NCBI GenBank assembly: GCA_020692205.1
Contig: JAIMKV010000006.1
Span: 12,244 to 76,243, forward strand
DNA: 64,000 bases
Direction of reading: 5' to 3'
Origin: Myxosarcina sp. GA_180221_E-2-1-MAG-40_15
Lineage (GTDB): Bacteria; Cyanobacteriota; Cyanobacteriia; Cyanobacteriales; Xenococcaceae
Shown here in pieces: positions 51,708-61,700 of this stretch; positions within the stretch are counted from its first letter, which is position 1, and each line of letters opens with the position of its first letter. Made by a program: the position numbers and the translations under genes. The notes under the pieces are model-generated. The model did no database searches. It worked only from the letters and a program-made list of their open reading frames with translations, and was not told the DNA's origin.

Positions 51708-52398
51708 ATACAGCTTAGATTAATCGTGCATATTTCAAGCAAGGGCAAATGACGATGTGCTTTGATTGCGAACTGTTAAAAGCGATCGCTGAATTTTGAT
51801 TAATTTTGATTAATTATCTATCAGGCAGCGTTAGGCGATCGCCCATCTAATTATTTTTTGATGATCAAGTGTTCTTATTGCTGGAAAACAGACAGTTTTA
51901 AAGCTCTGTAGCTTGGCAAATTGAAGCATCGTTTAAACTTTAATTTGCTATGAGTCTTTATTAAATACATTTGCTCATTTTGAATCGCTTAAAAGTGAGT
52001 TTTACGAAAACTACAAAGCATAAAAATATGCTCCATAGGATAAATCTCGGCAAATACAACTACAAGCGCCAAGAATGATCGCTAAGCTCTAAAATTACGA
52101 GCAAGAGTAATTGGTTTGCTTCAAAGCATTAAATAACCATATTTGGATTAATTTATTAATGATTGTCGTGTTATTTCTGGTAACTCGGCTAATCAGTAAT
52201 TTTTTCTTTAATTTGCTTACTTACTTACTCTTTAGACAGCTTGATGTATAGTTCATTTGAATGAATATCTATAATTAACTAAAAACATTTAGTCAAAAAA
52301 AATGCAACATTAGCATTGATCACAACTAAGGGTTGATAACCTATACGCTAAAAATGCCAGAATAAATTAATACATGAATTGCATCTATCTAGACTATT
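51708..52398. other. 691-bp intergenic region between pdhA and alaS
   Basis: AT-rich, with two HIP1-containing sites near 51780-51842 and a TTTTGATTAA direct repeat near 51796-51815. No ORF of convincing length, tRNA or T-box-like structure was recognised. Presumably contains the alaS promoter. Confidence 0.4.
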
Positions 52399-55068
52399 AT
52401 GGCAGATCTTCCACACCTAAGCGGCAGTGACATCCGCAACCAGTTCTTAAAATTCTATGAGTCTAAACAACACAAAATATTGCCTAGTGCATCCTTAATT
52501 CCTGAAGATCCGACGGTAATGCTGACCATTGCTGGGATGCTGCCGTTTAAGCCGATTTTTTTAGGACAGCGCCAAGCACCTCAACTCCGCGCTGCTACTT
52601 CTCAAAAATGTATTCGGACTAACGATATTGAGAATGTAGGGCGTACTGCCAGACATCATACCTTCTTTGAGATGTTGGGTAATTTTAGCTTTGGTGATTA
52701 TTTTAAAGAACAGGCGATCGCTTGGGCGTGGGAACTTTCAACCAAGGTATATAAGTTACCAGCAGGCAGAATTGTGCCTAGTGTGTTTGAGGAAGATGAT
52801 GAAGCTTTTGCAATTTGGCGCGACAAAATTGGGATTGCTGAACATCGTATTCAACGGATGGGAGAGAAGGATAATTTTTGGCAATCAGGCATAACTGGCC
52901 CTTGTGGACCTTGTTCGGAACTATACTATGATTTTCATCCAGAATTAGGCGATGAGAATATTGATTTAGAAGACGATAGCAGATTTATTGAGTTTTACAA
53001 CTTGGTATTTATGCAATACAACCGCGATGCTGAAGGAAATCTAACGCCGTTAGAGAAGCAAAATATTGATACGGGTTTGGGTTTGGAAAGAATGGCGCAA
53101 ATCCTGCAACAAGTACCTAATAACTATGAAACCGATTTGATCTTCCCGATTATCAAAACTGCTGCTGAGATTGCAGCAATAGATTACAGCCAAGCCGATG
53201 AAAAAACTAAGATATCTTTCAAGGTAATTGGCGATCACGTTCGGGCAGTAGTTCATATGATTGCAGATGGAGTAACAGCTTCTAATACTGATCGCGGCTA
53301 TATTTTGCGTCGCCTGATTCGTCGGGTAATTCGCCACGGCAGATTAATTGGGATTGAGGAGAATTTTATTACCCAGGTAGCAGAAACGGCGATCGCTCTT
53401 GCTGAATCAGTTTATCCTAATGTTAGGGAACGGCAAGAATTTATTCAAAGTCAGTTACAAAGGGAAGAATCGCAATTCCTCAAGACATTAGCCAGGGGAG
53501 AAAAGTTACTGGCCGAGATGATTGCTGATGCTGCTAATTTGTCAGCCAAACAAATATCAGGTAAAGATGCTTTTGAACTTTATGATACTTATGGTTTTCC
53601 TCTAGAACTCACTCAAGAAATCGCTGAAGAACAAGGTTTAATCGTCGATTTAGAAGGCTTTGAACAAGAAATGAAGTTGCAAAAAACTCGTTCTAAAGAT
53701 TCTTATGAGGCGATCGACCTAACGATTCAAAATGCTTTGGGTGAGGTAGTTACAGGCAGTCACGAAACTAGCTTTTTAGGTTATAGCCAATTAACCGCAC
53801 AATCTCAGGTTATGGGAATTGTGGTTAATCATGATGATGGCGAAGGCAAAAGTATATCGCGAAACGCCCCTTTAGCCAGCGCGGGTGATCATGTACAAAT
53901 TATTCTCGATCAAACACCTTTCTATGGGGAGTCTGGAGGACAAATAGGCGATCGCGGTTATCTATCTGGGGATGATGTCCTAGTTCGTATTCAAGATGTC
54001 CAAAAAGAAGGCAATATTTTGGTTCATCAGGGTAAAGTTGAGCGCGGGACGCTTAACTTAGGAGATATAGTCAACGCCACGATTGATCGGGCTTGTCGTC
54101 GTCGAGTGCAGGCAAATCACACCGCAACTCACCTGCTACAGGCTGCATTGAAGCAAGTAGTTGATGATTCTGTGTCTCAGGCTGGTTCGTTGGTCAACTT
54201 TGATCGCCTGCGGTTTGACTTTAATTCTCCTCGCGCTTTGACTCCAGAAGATGTTCAGCAGGTAGAAGAACAAGTTAACACCTGGATCAGTGAAGCCCAC
54301 GAAGCGGATGTAAATATTATGCCGTTAGCAGAAGCTAAAGCCAAAGGTGCAACGGCAATGTTTGGGGAAAAGTATGCCGATGATGTGCGGGTAATTGATT
54401 TTCCTGGAGTCTCGATGGAACTTTGTGGGGGAACTCATGTTACCAATACAGCGGAAATTGGCGTATTTAAAATTATCTCCGAAACTGGTATTGCTTCAGG
54501 AGTCAGAAGGATCGAAGCCGTAGCAGGGGCTGCTATTTTAGATTATTTGAAGGTGCGGGATCAAATAGTGAAAGAATTGAGCAGTACTTTCAAAGTTAAG
54601 CCCGAAGAAATTAGCGATCGCGTCAATAGCTTACAGGCAGAACTTAAAGCGACGCAAAAAGAACTAGAAGCAGCTAAACAAGAACTGGCGCTATTCAAAT
54701 CAGACAGTTTATTATCCCAGGCAGAAACTGTCGGAAAATACAAAATTCTGGTGGCTAATCTGGGCGAAATGGATGCTAGATCATTACAGTCTGCTGGTTC
54801 AAGATTGCAGCAAAAATTAGGTGAGTCTGCTGTAGTAATTGCTTCGATTCCCAGTGAGGGAAAAGTAAGTCTAGTTGCAGCCTTTAGTCAGAAAGTTATC
54901 CAAGAAAAGCAACTACAAGCTGGTAAATTCATCGGCGGTATTGCCCAAATCTGCGGTGGTGGAGGCGGTGGTAGACCAAATCTGGCTCAAGCTGGCGGAA
55001 AAGATCCTGGTAAGCTAGATGAAGCTTTGGATCTAGCAAAAAAAGAGTTGATGCAAAAGTTAGGCTGA
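52399..55068 (+). CDS. alaS: Alanyl-tRNA synthetase
   Basis: 889 residues, normal. Charges tRNA-Ala. Class II motif region near the N-terminus ([20 protein letters not shown]), editing-domain zinc ligands H574 and H578 (ANHTATHLL) with C676 and H680 ([10 protein letters not shown]), and the C-terminal Gly-rich tail [18 protein letters not shown]. Coiled coil near 750-770. Convergent with cphA. Confidence 0.97.
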   Translation: MADLPHLSGSDIRNQFLKFYESKQHKILPSASLIPEDPTVMLTIAGMLPFKPIFLGQRQAPQLRAATSQKCIRTNDIENVGRTARHHTFFEMLGNFSFGDYFKEQAIAWAWELSTKVYKLPAGRIVPSVFEEDDEAFAIWRDKIGIAEHRIQRMGEKDNFWQSGITGPCGPCSELYYDFHPELGDENIDLEDDSRFIEFYNLVFMQYNRDAEGNLTPLEKQNIDTGLGLERMAQILQQVPNNYETDLIFPIIKTAAEIAAIDYSQADEKTKISFKVIGDHVRAVVHMIADGVTASNTDRGYILRRLIRRVIRHGRLIGIEENFITQVAETAIALAESVYPNVRERQEFIQSQLQREESQFLKTLARGEKLLAEMIADAANLSAKQISGKDAFELYDTYGFPLELTQEIAEEQGLIVDLEGFEQEMKLQKTRSKDSYEAIDLTIQNALGEVVTGSHETSFLGYSQLTAQSQVMGIVVNHDDGEGKSISRNAPLASAGDHVQIILDQTPFYGESGGQIGDRGYLSGDDVLVRIQDVQKEGNILVHQGKVERGTLNLGDIVNATIDRACRRRVQANHTATHLLQAALKQVVDDSVSQAGSLVNFDRLRFDFNSPRALTPEDVQQVEEQVNTWISEAHEADVNIMPLAEAKAKGATAMFGEKYADDVRVIDFPGVSMELCGGTHVTNTAEIGVFKIISETGIASGVRRIEAVAGAAILDYLKVRDQIVKELSSTFKVKPEEISDRVNSLQAELKATQKELEAAKQELALFKSDSLLSQAETVGKYKILVANLGEMDARSLQSAGSRLQQKLGESAVVIASIPSEGKVSLVAAFSQKVIQEKQLQAGKFIGGIAQICGGGGGGRPNLAQAGGKDPGKLDEALDLAKKELMQKLG

Positions 55069-55076
55069 TTTCGATG

Positions 55077-55095
55077 AGGTGGGTCAATCCCACCT
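55077..55095. terminator. Hairpin between alaS and cphA
   Basis: AGGTGGG (55077-55083), loop TCAAT, CCCACCT (55089-55095). Lies between convergent stop codons and can serve both directions, though a long T-run is missing. Confidence 0.5.
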
Positions 55096-55122
55096 TGTAG
55101 GCATGCTTTACCTATTTATAGT

Positions 55123-57774
55123 CTAGGAAGGTCGTGGTAGAGCAATCTTAAGTTGCTCACTTTCCATAATTTGTTTAATTAAACTAATTGCCAGCTCAAC
55201 TTTTTCGGGAAATACAACCACCAAACTTTCGGCTTGAGCCTGATTTAAAGCAATGTTGATTGCATTAGTTTCATCGAGCATAATTTCGTAAGTAGCGTTG
55301 GGATTTGCCTGACAAATTCCTTTGACGATTATATCGGCAACTTCTCCTGGTTCTCTACCTCTGGGATCTTGATCTTCTTTAACAATAATTCGGTCAAAAA
55401 TTTGGGCAGAAATATTACCCAATAAAATCAAATCTTCATCGCGGCGATCGCCTGGTCCGCCAACTACACCAGTTTTTACTCCCTGCCAATTGCGCACAAA
55501 ATCGCCAACTGCCTTAAATCCATGAGGATTATGAGCGTAATCTAGCAACACATGGTAGTCTTTAACCTCAAACAAGTTCATTCTTCCTGGAGTTTGTTCG
55601 GCTGAGGTGGTAAAGGTGCGTACGCCTTGACGAATCAGCTCAATATCCACACCTTGAGCAAAGGTAGCCAGACAGCTAGCCAAAGCATTAGCAATCATAA
55701 AGGGAGCCATTCCCCCCATGGTCATGGGAATATTAACTGCCTTTTCTACCCTTAAAGTCCATGTACCTTCCAAGATTGAGAGATAACCATCTTCATAAAT
55801 CGCGGCTAACCCATTACGGCGACTATGTTCGATAATGATGGGATTATCAGGGTTCATCGAGAAATACGCTACCTTGCAGTTTAACTTTTCTGCCATCGCT
55901 GCTACTAAAGGGTCATCGGCATTCAAGATGGCGTAGCCTTCTGGTTTAACTGTTTCAGCTACCACAGCTTTGACCTGCGCCATTTGTTCGATCGTATCAA
56001 TACCGCCTAAACCTAGATGATCAGCAGCAACGTTTAAGACCACTCCAATATCACAGCTATCAAAAGCTAAACCAGAGCGCAAGATACCGCCGCGAGCTGT
56101 TTCTAATACAGCTACTTCGACGGTAGGATCTTTAAGAATTGCTCCTGCACTATAAGGCCCAGTATTATCTCCTTGTTCGACTAAATACTCTTGGATATAA
56201 ATACCGTCAGTGGCGGTAAAACCGACTACTTTATCCGTTTGGCGATAGATATGGGCAGTTAGCCTAGTAGTGGTGGTTTTACCATTGGTTCCCGTAATTG
56301 CCACGATGGGAATACGGGTAGGAGCCTGTTCGGGGAACAGCATTTCTAAGACAGATGCACCAACGTTACGAGGCAGCCCATGACTGGGTGCGGCATGCAT
56401 TCTAAATCCAGGAGCGGCATTAACTTCAACTACTACTCCTTTGGTTTCTCGCAGGGGCTTACTAATGTCTGGGGTGACAACATCAATTCCGGCAATGTCT
56501 AGACCAATTATTTTGGCTACTCTTTGAGCGAGCCAGATGTTTTCAGGATGAATCTCGTCGGTGCGATCAACTGCAATTCCTCCTGTACTTAGATTAGCTG
56601 TAGCACGCAGGTAGGCAGTTTTTTGGTCTGGCAAGACGGAATCCAAGCTATATCCCTGTTTAGCTAATACAGCTTGAGACGTTTGATCAATAACGATTTT
56701 GGTCAGAACATTATCATGTCCGTTGCCGCGCCTGGGGTCTTGATTAGTAATATCGATCAGCTGTTGAATCGTATATTTGCCGTTACCAACTACATGAGCA
56801 GGAATTCTTTCTGCCACAGCTACGACTTTGCCGTCAATGACCAAAATGCGATGGTCGTTGCCTGAATAATATCGCTCGACAATTACAGAACGAGTTTTAG
56901 AAGCTTTACTAGCCATCTCATAAGCTGCTTCGGCTTCTGAGTGCTGATTAATATTAATGGTAATACCCCGACCATGATTGCCATCCAAAGGTTTGATGAC
57001 AATCGGAAATCCACCGACATCGGCGATCGCCTGAGACAATTCATCTAAATACTCAATTACCGTACCTTGAGGAACAGGTACTCCCGCACTACCGAGAATA
57101 TTTTTTGTTCCTTCTTTGTCGCAAGCAAGCTCTACCGCCAAAATACTAGTGTCGTTACTCAAAGTAGCTTGAATCCGTTTTTGTCTTGCTCCATAACCAA
57201 GCTGTAACATCGCTCTGGCGCTGAGCCACATCCAGGGAATTTTTCGCGCGTCAGCTTCTTTAATAATTGTTTCTGTGGAAGGGCCAAGAGCTGTATTAGC
57301 ATGAAGTTCTTGAAGATCCGCTAGGTCTTGTTTTAACTCTCCACTAGGATAAGTACCCGTTTCGACGATCAATTTGCACAACCGAACCGCGGCTCTTCCT
57401 GCATAACGTCCCGCTTGTTCTTCAACATACTCAAAGACAACATTGAATACCCCTGGGGTTGAGGTTTCTCTGGTGCGACCAAATCCTACGGGCATCCCTG
57501 CCAATTCTTGTAGCTCTAAGGCGATATGTTCAATAATATGACCCATCAAAGTGCCTTCTTTAATTCTTTCGAGAAACCCACCGCGATGCCCGCGGGAACA
57601 ATGATGTTCGATCAAGCTAGGTAATACTTCAATTACACCATCATAAAACCCAGGAATCTCATTGGATGTCTTTTCGGTTAATTCTTCTAGATCTAGCTGC
57701 ATGACAATCAGCTTACTGCGCCGAATACTCCAATAGTTAGGACCACGTAGGGTTTGAGTCTTAAGAATTCTCAT
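55123..57774 (-). CDS. cphA: Cyanophycin synthetase
   Basis: 883 residues, standard for CphA1. Polymerises L-Asp and L-Arg into cyanophycin, the nitrogen store, using ATP. The N-terminal start MRILKTQTLRGPNYWSIRR is typical. An ATP-grasp domain spans ~210-470 (KPLDGNHGRGITININ, VVEVNAAPGFRMHAAPSHGL) and adds Asp/Arg. The Mur-ligase-like domain begins with the P-loop ITGTNGKTTTTRL near 491 and carries VLLDYAHNPHGFKAVGDF. Transcribed after cphB on the same strand with 146 bp between, a conserved cphBA pair. Confidence 0.96.
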   Translation of the reverse strand: MRILKTQTLRGPNYWSIRRSKLIVMQLDLEELTEKTSNEIPGFYDGVIEVLPSLIEHHCSRGHRGGFLERIKEGTLMGHIIEHIALELQELAGMPVGFGRTRETSTPGVFNVVFEYVEEQAGRYAGRAAVRLCKLIVETGTYPSGELKQDLADLQELHANTALGPSTETIIKEADARKIPWMWLSARAMLQLGYGARQKRIQATLSNDTSILAVELACDKEGTKNILGSAGVPVPQGTVIEYLDELSQAIADVGGFPIVIKPLDGNHGRGITININQHSEAEAAYEMASKASKTRSVIVERYYSGNDHRILVIDGKVVAVAERIPAHVVGNGKYTIQQLIDITNQDPRRGNGHDNVLTKIVIDQTSQAVLAKQGYSLDSVLPDQKTAYLRATANLSTGGIAVDRTDEIHPENIWLAQRVAKIIGLDIAGIDVVTPDISKPLRETKGVVVEVNAAPGFRMHAAPSHGLPRNVGASVLEMLFPEQAPTRIPIVAITGTNGKTTTTRLTAHIYRQTDKVVGFTATDGIYIQEYLVEQGDNTGPYSAGAILKDPTVEVAVLETARGGILRSGLAFDSCDIGVVLNVAADHLGLGGIDTIEQMAQVKAVVAETVKPEGYAILNADDPLVAAMAEKLNCKVAYFSMNPDNPIIIEHSRRNGLAAIYEDGYLSILEGTWTLRVEKAVNIPMTMGGMAPFMIANALASCLATFAQGVDIELIRQGVRTFTTSAEQTPGRMNLFEVKDYHVLLDYAHNPHGFKAVGDFVRNWQGVKTGVVGGPGDRRDEDLILLGNISAQIFDRIIVKEDQDPRGREPGEVADIIVKGICQANPNATYEIMLDETNAINIALNQAQAESLVVVFPEKVELAISLIKQIMESEQLKIALPRPS

Positions 57775-57920
57775 TATGTTTGCTGTTTTATGTTTTGGGG
57801 CAGCATCAAGCGGTGACTAAATAACTAGCTCATCATCTCGTTTTAACGATCTAGCAAACTGTTCTTGATGAACATTTTATCAACCATTTCACAACTTTCT
57901 GTCCAGATTTAGTCGGCTAA

Positions 57921-58763
57921 TTAGTTTAAAGGAAGATGGCGATGTAGATCATAGCGATCGCCATAGCCTAAAATATGTAGCTTCAGATTATGCATACTTA
58001 ACGGCTCGTTTCCGTTAACTTGTGTCTGATTGGAGTGAGACATTTCTCTCGCATCAACAATGGTTACAGCTCCTTTGCCAATTACCTGAATTACGCCGTC
58101 ACTTTCAAACATAGCGCAAGTATCCTCATCAATACCAATGCCGAGTAGTTCAGGATGACTCGAAATTGCGCTTAAAAGTCGTGCTAAACGATTACGGTTA
58201 TAAAAATGCTGGTCAATTAATACTTGAGGAATAATATTTAACCCTTTTGCCATATCTACCAGAGAGCGATTAGGTGGCTCGGCACTACTGCCCCCCGAAA
58301 TCATGTGATGACCCATCACTGCTGCCCCAGCACTAGTTCCCGCTAAACTAATTTCTCGTTTTTGCGCTCTTTCGACAATCCGATTCATTAAAGCAGTATC
58401 TGCCAGCAAACCACATAGACGAAGCTGATCGCCACCAGTCAAGAAAATTCCCGTGCAGCCTTCGACAAAACTACGATACACTAGATCATCTGCACTAGGG
58501 CGATCGCGTATATCCAAAACTTTAATCTCTTTTGCTCCCATGTCATTAAAGAGACGATAATATCGTTCTCCAATTAGGCTCGGTTCTCTAGATGCACAGG
58601 GAACAATCCCAATTAAGGCATCAGTCCCTCCCGAACGTTGGAAGAAAGTTTGCAATATTTCCTTGCCATGTACTTTATCTTCAGCACCACCAATAACTAA
58701 AATGGCGTTTTTGGTAGATTGTGAGGAGTATGTGGTTTGATTGTTAACTTCGGTATTGATCAT
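57921..58763 (-). CDS. cphB: Cyanophycinase
   Basis: 280 residues. Serine exopeptidase (S51 family) that cleaves cyanophycin to beta-Asp-Arg dipeptides. The nucleophile is Ser144 (LAGTSAGAAVMGHH), with the further family motifs GIFLTGGDQLRLCG and LIDQHFYNRNRLARLLSAI. No signal peptide, so it is the intracellular form. Upstream partner of cphA. Confidence 0.95.
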   Translation of the reverse strand: MINTEVNNQTTYSSQSTKNAILVIGGAEDKVHGKEILQTFFQRSGGTDALIGIVPCASREPSLIGERYYRLFNDMGAKEIKVLDIRDRPSADDLVYRSFVEGCTGIFLTGGDQLRLCGLLADTALMNRIVERAQKREISLAGTSAGAAVMGHHMISGGSSAEPPNRSLVDMAKGLNIIPQVLIDQHFYNRNRLARLLSAISSHPELLGIGIDEDTCAMFESDGVIQVIGKGAVTIVDAREMSHSNQTQVNGNEPLSMHNLKLHILGYGDRYDLHRHLPLN

Positions 58764-58912
58764 AATTGAGTTTGCGGGCAGGAGACCGATCTCTGACTAG
58801 TAGTGATCGTAGCGATTGTTGCTATTCATCTGCTGTGTCAGAGACTACTTAAGTTTCAGATTCAGCTAAACTGATGTTGATTTTCCTGAGTAACTTTGCA
58901 AAATTATTAATC

Positions 58913-59611
58913 GTGCGTTTTGATATTATCACTCTTTTCCCCGACTTTTTTACCTCTCCGCTTAATTGCAGCTTGTTAGGTAAAGCGATCGCGCTTGAAA
59001 TTGCCACTGTAAATTTAGTAAACCCCCGCGACTTTACCATTGACAAGCACCGTAAGGTAGATGACATAACCTACGGTGGTGGTGTGGGAATGTTGCTTAA
59101 GCCTGAGCCGATGTTTGCTGCGGTGGAATCTTTGCCGATTTTGCCTCAGCGAGAAATTATTTTAATGACTCCCCAAGGACAACCATTAGATCAGCCTTTA
59201 CTTAAAGATTTAGCCACTAATTATCAGCAGCTAGTAGTAATCTGCGGTCATTATGAAGGAGTAGATGAAAGAATACGGCAGCATCTGGTCACCAAAGAAA
59301 TATCTCTAGGTGATTTTGTCTTAACCTGTGGTGAAATTCCTGCTCTGACGCTGATCAATGGCGTAACTAGACTCTTACCTGGAACGGTAGGCAAAGCTGA
59401 ATCTTTAAAAGCAGAAAGTTTTGAAACGGATTTACTTGATTATCCTCAATATACTAGACCCGCCGAATATCGCGGTTGGCAAGTCCCTGAAGTATTGCGA
59501 TCGGGTAATCATAAGTTAATTGATGAGTGGCGTAAACAGGAACAGATGAAGAGGACACGCGATCGCCGTCCTGATTTGTGGGAGAAATGGCGATCTATAA
59601 ACAATACTTAA
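58913..59611 (+). CDS. trmD: tRNA (guanine-37-N1)-methyltransferase
   Basis: About 232 residues from the GTG at 58913, which gives the usual start (V)RFDIITLFPDFF; a longer frame to 58874 lacks family support. TrmD uses SAM to methylate G37. The trefoil-knot motifs are present: VVICGHYEGVDERI, SLGDFVLTCGEIPAL and LPGTVG. The C-terminal stretch ending in RDRRPDLWEKW is normal for the family. Its last ~75 bases have two degenerate copies downstream. Confidence 0.95.
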   Translation: MRFDIITLFPDFFTSPLNCSLLGKAIALEIATVNLVNPRDFTIDKHRKVDDITYGGGVGMLLKPEPMFAAVESLPILPQREIILMTPQGQPLDQPLLKDLATNYQQLVVICGHYEGVDERIRQHLVTKEISLGDFVLTCGEIPALTLINGVTRLLPGTVGKAESLKAESFETDLLDYPQYTRPAEYRGWQVPEVLRSGNHKLIDEWRKQEQMKRTRDRRPDLWEKWRSINNT

Positions 59612-59805
59612 AAGGATCTTAAATTTATTTAACAATGCTTATCCCCAATGCTGAAAATGCGGTTGTCGATATTCGTAAGCTACACAGTTGATGGTGTTGC
59701 GCTTCGAGCCTGCTTATCCTAATTCTCAGCCTAAGATGATTACAGCTTAGAGCTAACAAAATTATGATGAACACAATTTAGGATAGCAACAGATTGAGCA
59801 AACTG

Positions 59806-59881
59806 GCGATCGCCGTCCCAATCTCTAGAAAAAATGGCGCTCAATTAACAATACTTGAAAAGATTTTAAATTTATCTGATG
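59806..59881 (+). repeat. Degenerate copy of the trmD 3' end (copy B)
   Basis: Runs parallel to 59559-59634 (copy A, the end of trmD): both share GCGATCGCCGTC, AAATGGCG, TTAACAATACTT or AAACAATACTT, and TTAAATTTAT. By eye roughly three-quarters of bases agree over ~75 bp. It is in non-coding DNA. Confidence 0.7.
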
Positions 59882-60046
59882 TCAAGGGGTTGACTTGGAA
59901 TTATCTAAAACCTCAATTTTGGCTTGATATACTCTATGAGTTGCAAATACAACATCATGACCGCGCTGGCGTAATTCAAGGGCGATCGCGATCTTGGGAT
60001 GTATATCTCCTAAACTTCCAATTGTAGTGACAACAATTCGACTCAT
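59882..60046 (-). pseudogene. Truncated UGT/MGT-type glycosyltransferase, N-terminal fragment
   Basis: From the minus-strand ATG at 60046: 54 residues starting MSRIVVTTIGSLGDIHPKIA, then IALELRQRGHDVVFATHR, then a stop at 59882. This is the N-terminal nucleotide-sugar-transferase fold of the UGT/MGT (sterol glucosyltransferase-like) family, which normally runs past 400 residues. The rest of the gene is missing; it is cut exactly where the trmD-tail copy begins. Confidence 0.75.
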
Positions 60047-60145
60047 GATTTTGCGTCTCGTTAGCTAATTATAAAAAATATTTTTAATTTAGCTCGTTTA
60101 TAGTCGCTGAAACTCTGCTTCATCTTCTTCCAAAATATTAATTTT

Positions 60146-60574
60146 TTAATCGGGAAACCAATCTTCATCTAAAACTTGTGTTAAAGTCAGTTCGATTGTT
60201 TCTGGTATATCAAATAATTTGCTGATTGATCGCTTTGAATCAGGTAAAGTCTCTATATACATTTCAGCCAAATTTGCTTTTAAACTAGGGGATTCCTTCA
60301 GCCTTTTACGGAGCAAGACCCGAAAGTTAACTACTTCTGATTGCCAATGCTTTTTGTTTCTTTCTTTCTCTACTTCCCAATACTTGAGTTTCAATAGATG
60401 TTCAGTCAAACGCAGCAATAAACTTTCTACAGCCCGCTTTTGACTTTTGCCCATATCATCAATTTCTTCAATTAGGTTATCCCAATCTACCTTTAAATAA
60501 TCTTTATTTTTGAGATTCTTAACCATTGTTTGAGTCCACAAATAATAATCTTCTTCATATTTCACTTTAGTCAT
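60146..60574 (-). CDS. DUF29 family protein
   Basis: 142 residues, the usual length. The pattern YEEDYYLWTQTMVKNLKNKD, then DNLIEEIDDMGKSQKRAVES with LLLRLTEHLLKLKYW, is DUF29, a helical family very frequent and multicopy in cyanobacteria. The function is unknown. No partner gene beside it. It lies between two trmD-tail-like sequences, suggesting it entered as part of a small insert. Confidence 0.88.
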   Translation of the reverse strand: MTKVKYEEDYYLWTQTMVKNLKNKDYLKVDWDNLIEEIDDMGKSQKRAVESLLLRLTEHLLKLKYWEVEKERNKKHWQSEVVNFRVLLRKRLKESPSLKANLAEMYIETLPDSKRSISKLFDIPETIELTLTQVLDEDWFPD

Positions 60575-60616
60575 TTGCTTTTAAGAAATTGTTTGAATTT
60601 TAATAATATTTTAAAT

Positions 60617-60660
60617 GCGATCGCCGTCTTGATCTATGGTCAAAATGGCAAGGTAACAAT
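60617..60660 (+). repeat. Degenerate copy of the trmD 3' end (copy C)
   Basis: GCGATCGCCGTC (60617-60628), then TTGATCTATGG and AAAATGGC: matches the trmD tail at 59559 onward, where the order is the same. It is shorter and weaker than copy B. Confidence 0.55.
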
Positions 60661-60683
60661 GGACAAGAAACAATTATTTAGAT

Positions 60684-60851
60684 TTAGTTACTTAATATTG
60701 ATAGTTTGCTTTTAATAGATATTTTTATGTGTTCGAGATCTTGGATTTTTTGCTTGATCTGCAATAGTTTCCCATGAAGTATCTTTATTTGATCTTGAGT
60801 TGATAATTCCCCAGAGTGGAGTGTACTAAAATTAAAAATCCTGTAAGTCAT
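60684..60851 (-). pseudogene. Possible MerR-type regulator C-terminal remnant
   Basis: A 55-residue frame from ATG 60851 whose last ~40 residues (STQDQIKILHGKLLQIKQKI, then QDLEHIKISIKSKL) have the length and heptad pattern of the C-terminal coiled coil of MerR regulators. The DNA-binding part is missing. It overlaps nothing but abuts the SDR start. MerR genes often stand divergent to SDR or oxidoreductase genes. It may equally be a chance frame. Confidence 0.3.
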
Positions 60852-60860
60852 ATATTTACC

Positions 60861-61697
60861 ATGAATAATCAAAATACAAACACGCCGAAAGTGGCATTGG
60901 TAACTGGTGCATCTTCAGGTATGGGAAAAGCGATCGCTAAACAGCTAATCAGCGATGGTTTGATTGTCTATGTAGCTGCCAGACGAGTGGAAAAAATGCG
61001 CGATTTAGAAGAGCTAGGAGCGATCGCCTTAAAAATGGATATTACTCTAGAAGAAGATATTCAAAATGTTGTCGAACAAATTGAGCAAGAGCATAACGGC
61101 GTAGATATTTTAGTAAATAACGCAGGATACGCTGTTTTAGGAGCGATGGAAGACACTACTATCGAGGATGCTCGCAGACAGTTTGAAGTTAACCTATTTG
61201 GTTTGGCAAGTTTAACTAAATCGGTTTTACCCTCCATGAGAACCAAGAAGTTCGGCAAGATCATCAATATTTCGTCAGTAAATGGAAAAACATATAGTCC
61301 ACTTGGTTCTTGGTATTATGCCGCTAAACACGCCTTGGAAGGATGGTCAGACTGTCTAAGACTTGAGCTAACACCTTTCAATATTGACGTAGTAATTATC
61401 GAACCAGGAGTAATTAAAACTAACTTTGGCGATGTGACATTACCACCAATGATGGAACGTTCTGGTAATTCAGCTTATTCGGCAATGGCAAAGAAAATTG
61501 AGAAAATGATTAAAAGTTATAACGACCCAGGAAATGCTTCCGACCCTTCTGTAATAGCAAAAGTAGTGTCTCAAGCTATTAAAGTCAAAAAACCTAAAAC
61601 TCGTTATCCTGCGGGTAAATTAGCTAAACCATTAATCTTTATGAGAAAGTGGCTTGGCGATCGCATTTTTGACAAAATTATTATGAGTGGAGGATAG
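60861..61697 (+). CDS. Short-chain dehydrogenase/reductase
   Basis: 278 residues from the ATG at 60861; the longer frame from 60816 is unlikely because this ATG gives the standard short lead into the fold. Cofactor motif TGASSGMGKAIAKQL, NNAGYAVLGAMED, the catalytic Ser of INISSVNGK and the Y-x-x-x-K of WYYAAKHALEGW are intact, so it is active. The arginine in AARRVEKM after the second strand favours NADPH. The substrate is unknown. Convergent with lhgO, stop codons only 3 bp apart. Confidence 0.9.
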   Translation: MNNQNTNTPKVALVTGASSGMGKAIAKQLISDGLIVYVAARRVEKMRDLEELGAIALKMDITLEEDIQNVVEQIEQEHNGVDILVNNAGYAVLGAMEDTTIEDARRQFEVNLFGLASLTKSVLPSMRTKKFGKIINISSVNGKTYSPLGSWYYAAKHALEGWSDCLRLELTPFNIDVVIIEPGVIKTNFGDVTLPPMMERSGNSAYSAMAKKIEKMIKSYNDPGNASDPSVIAKVVSQAIKVKKPKTRYPAGKLAKPLIFMRKWLGDRIFDKIIMSGG

Positions 61698-61700
61698 ACA

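Noticed and set aside
51708-52398. Search for a T-box or tRNA upstream of alaS
   Set aside because: No tRNA-like cloverleaf, CCA end or T-box sequence was found; cyanobacteria generally lack T-boxes.
59794-60027. 77-residue plus-strand frame after trmD
   Set aside because: It reads through the degenerate trmD-tail copy and then antisense to the glycosyltransferase fragment; the similarity of its start to TrmD's end comes from the duplication, not from a gene.
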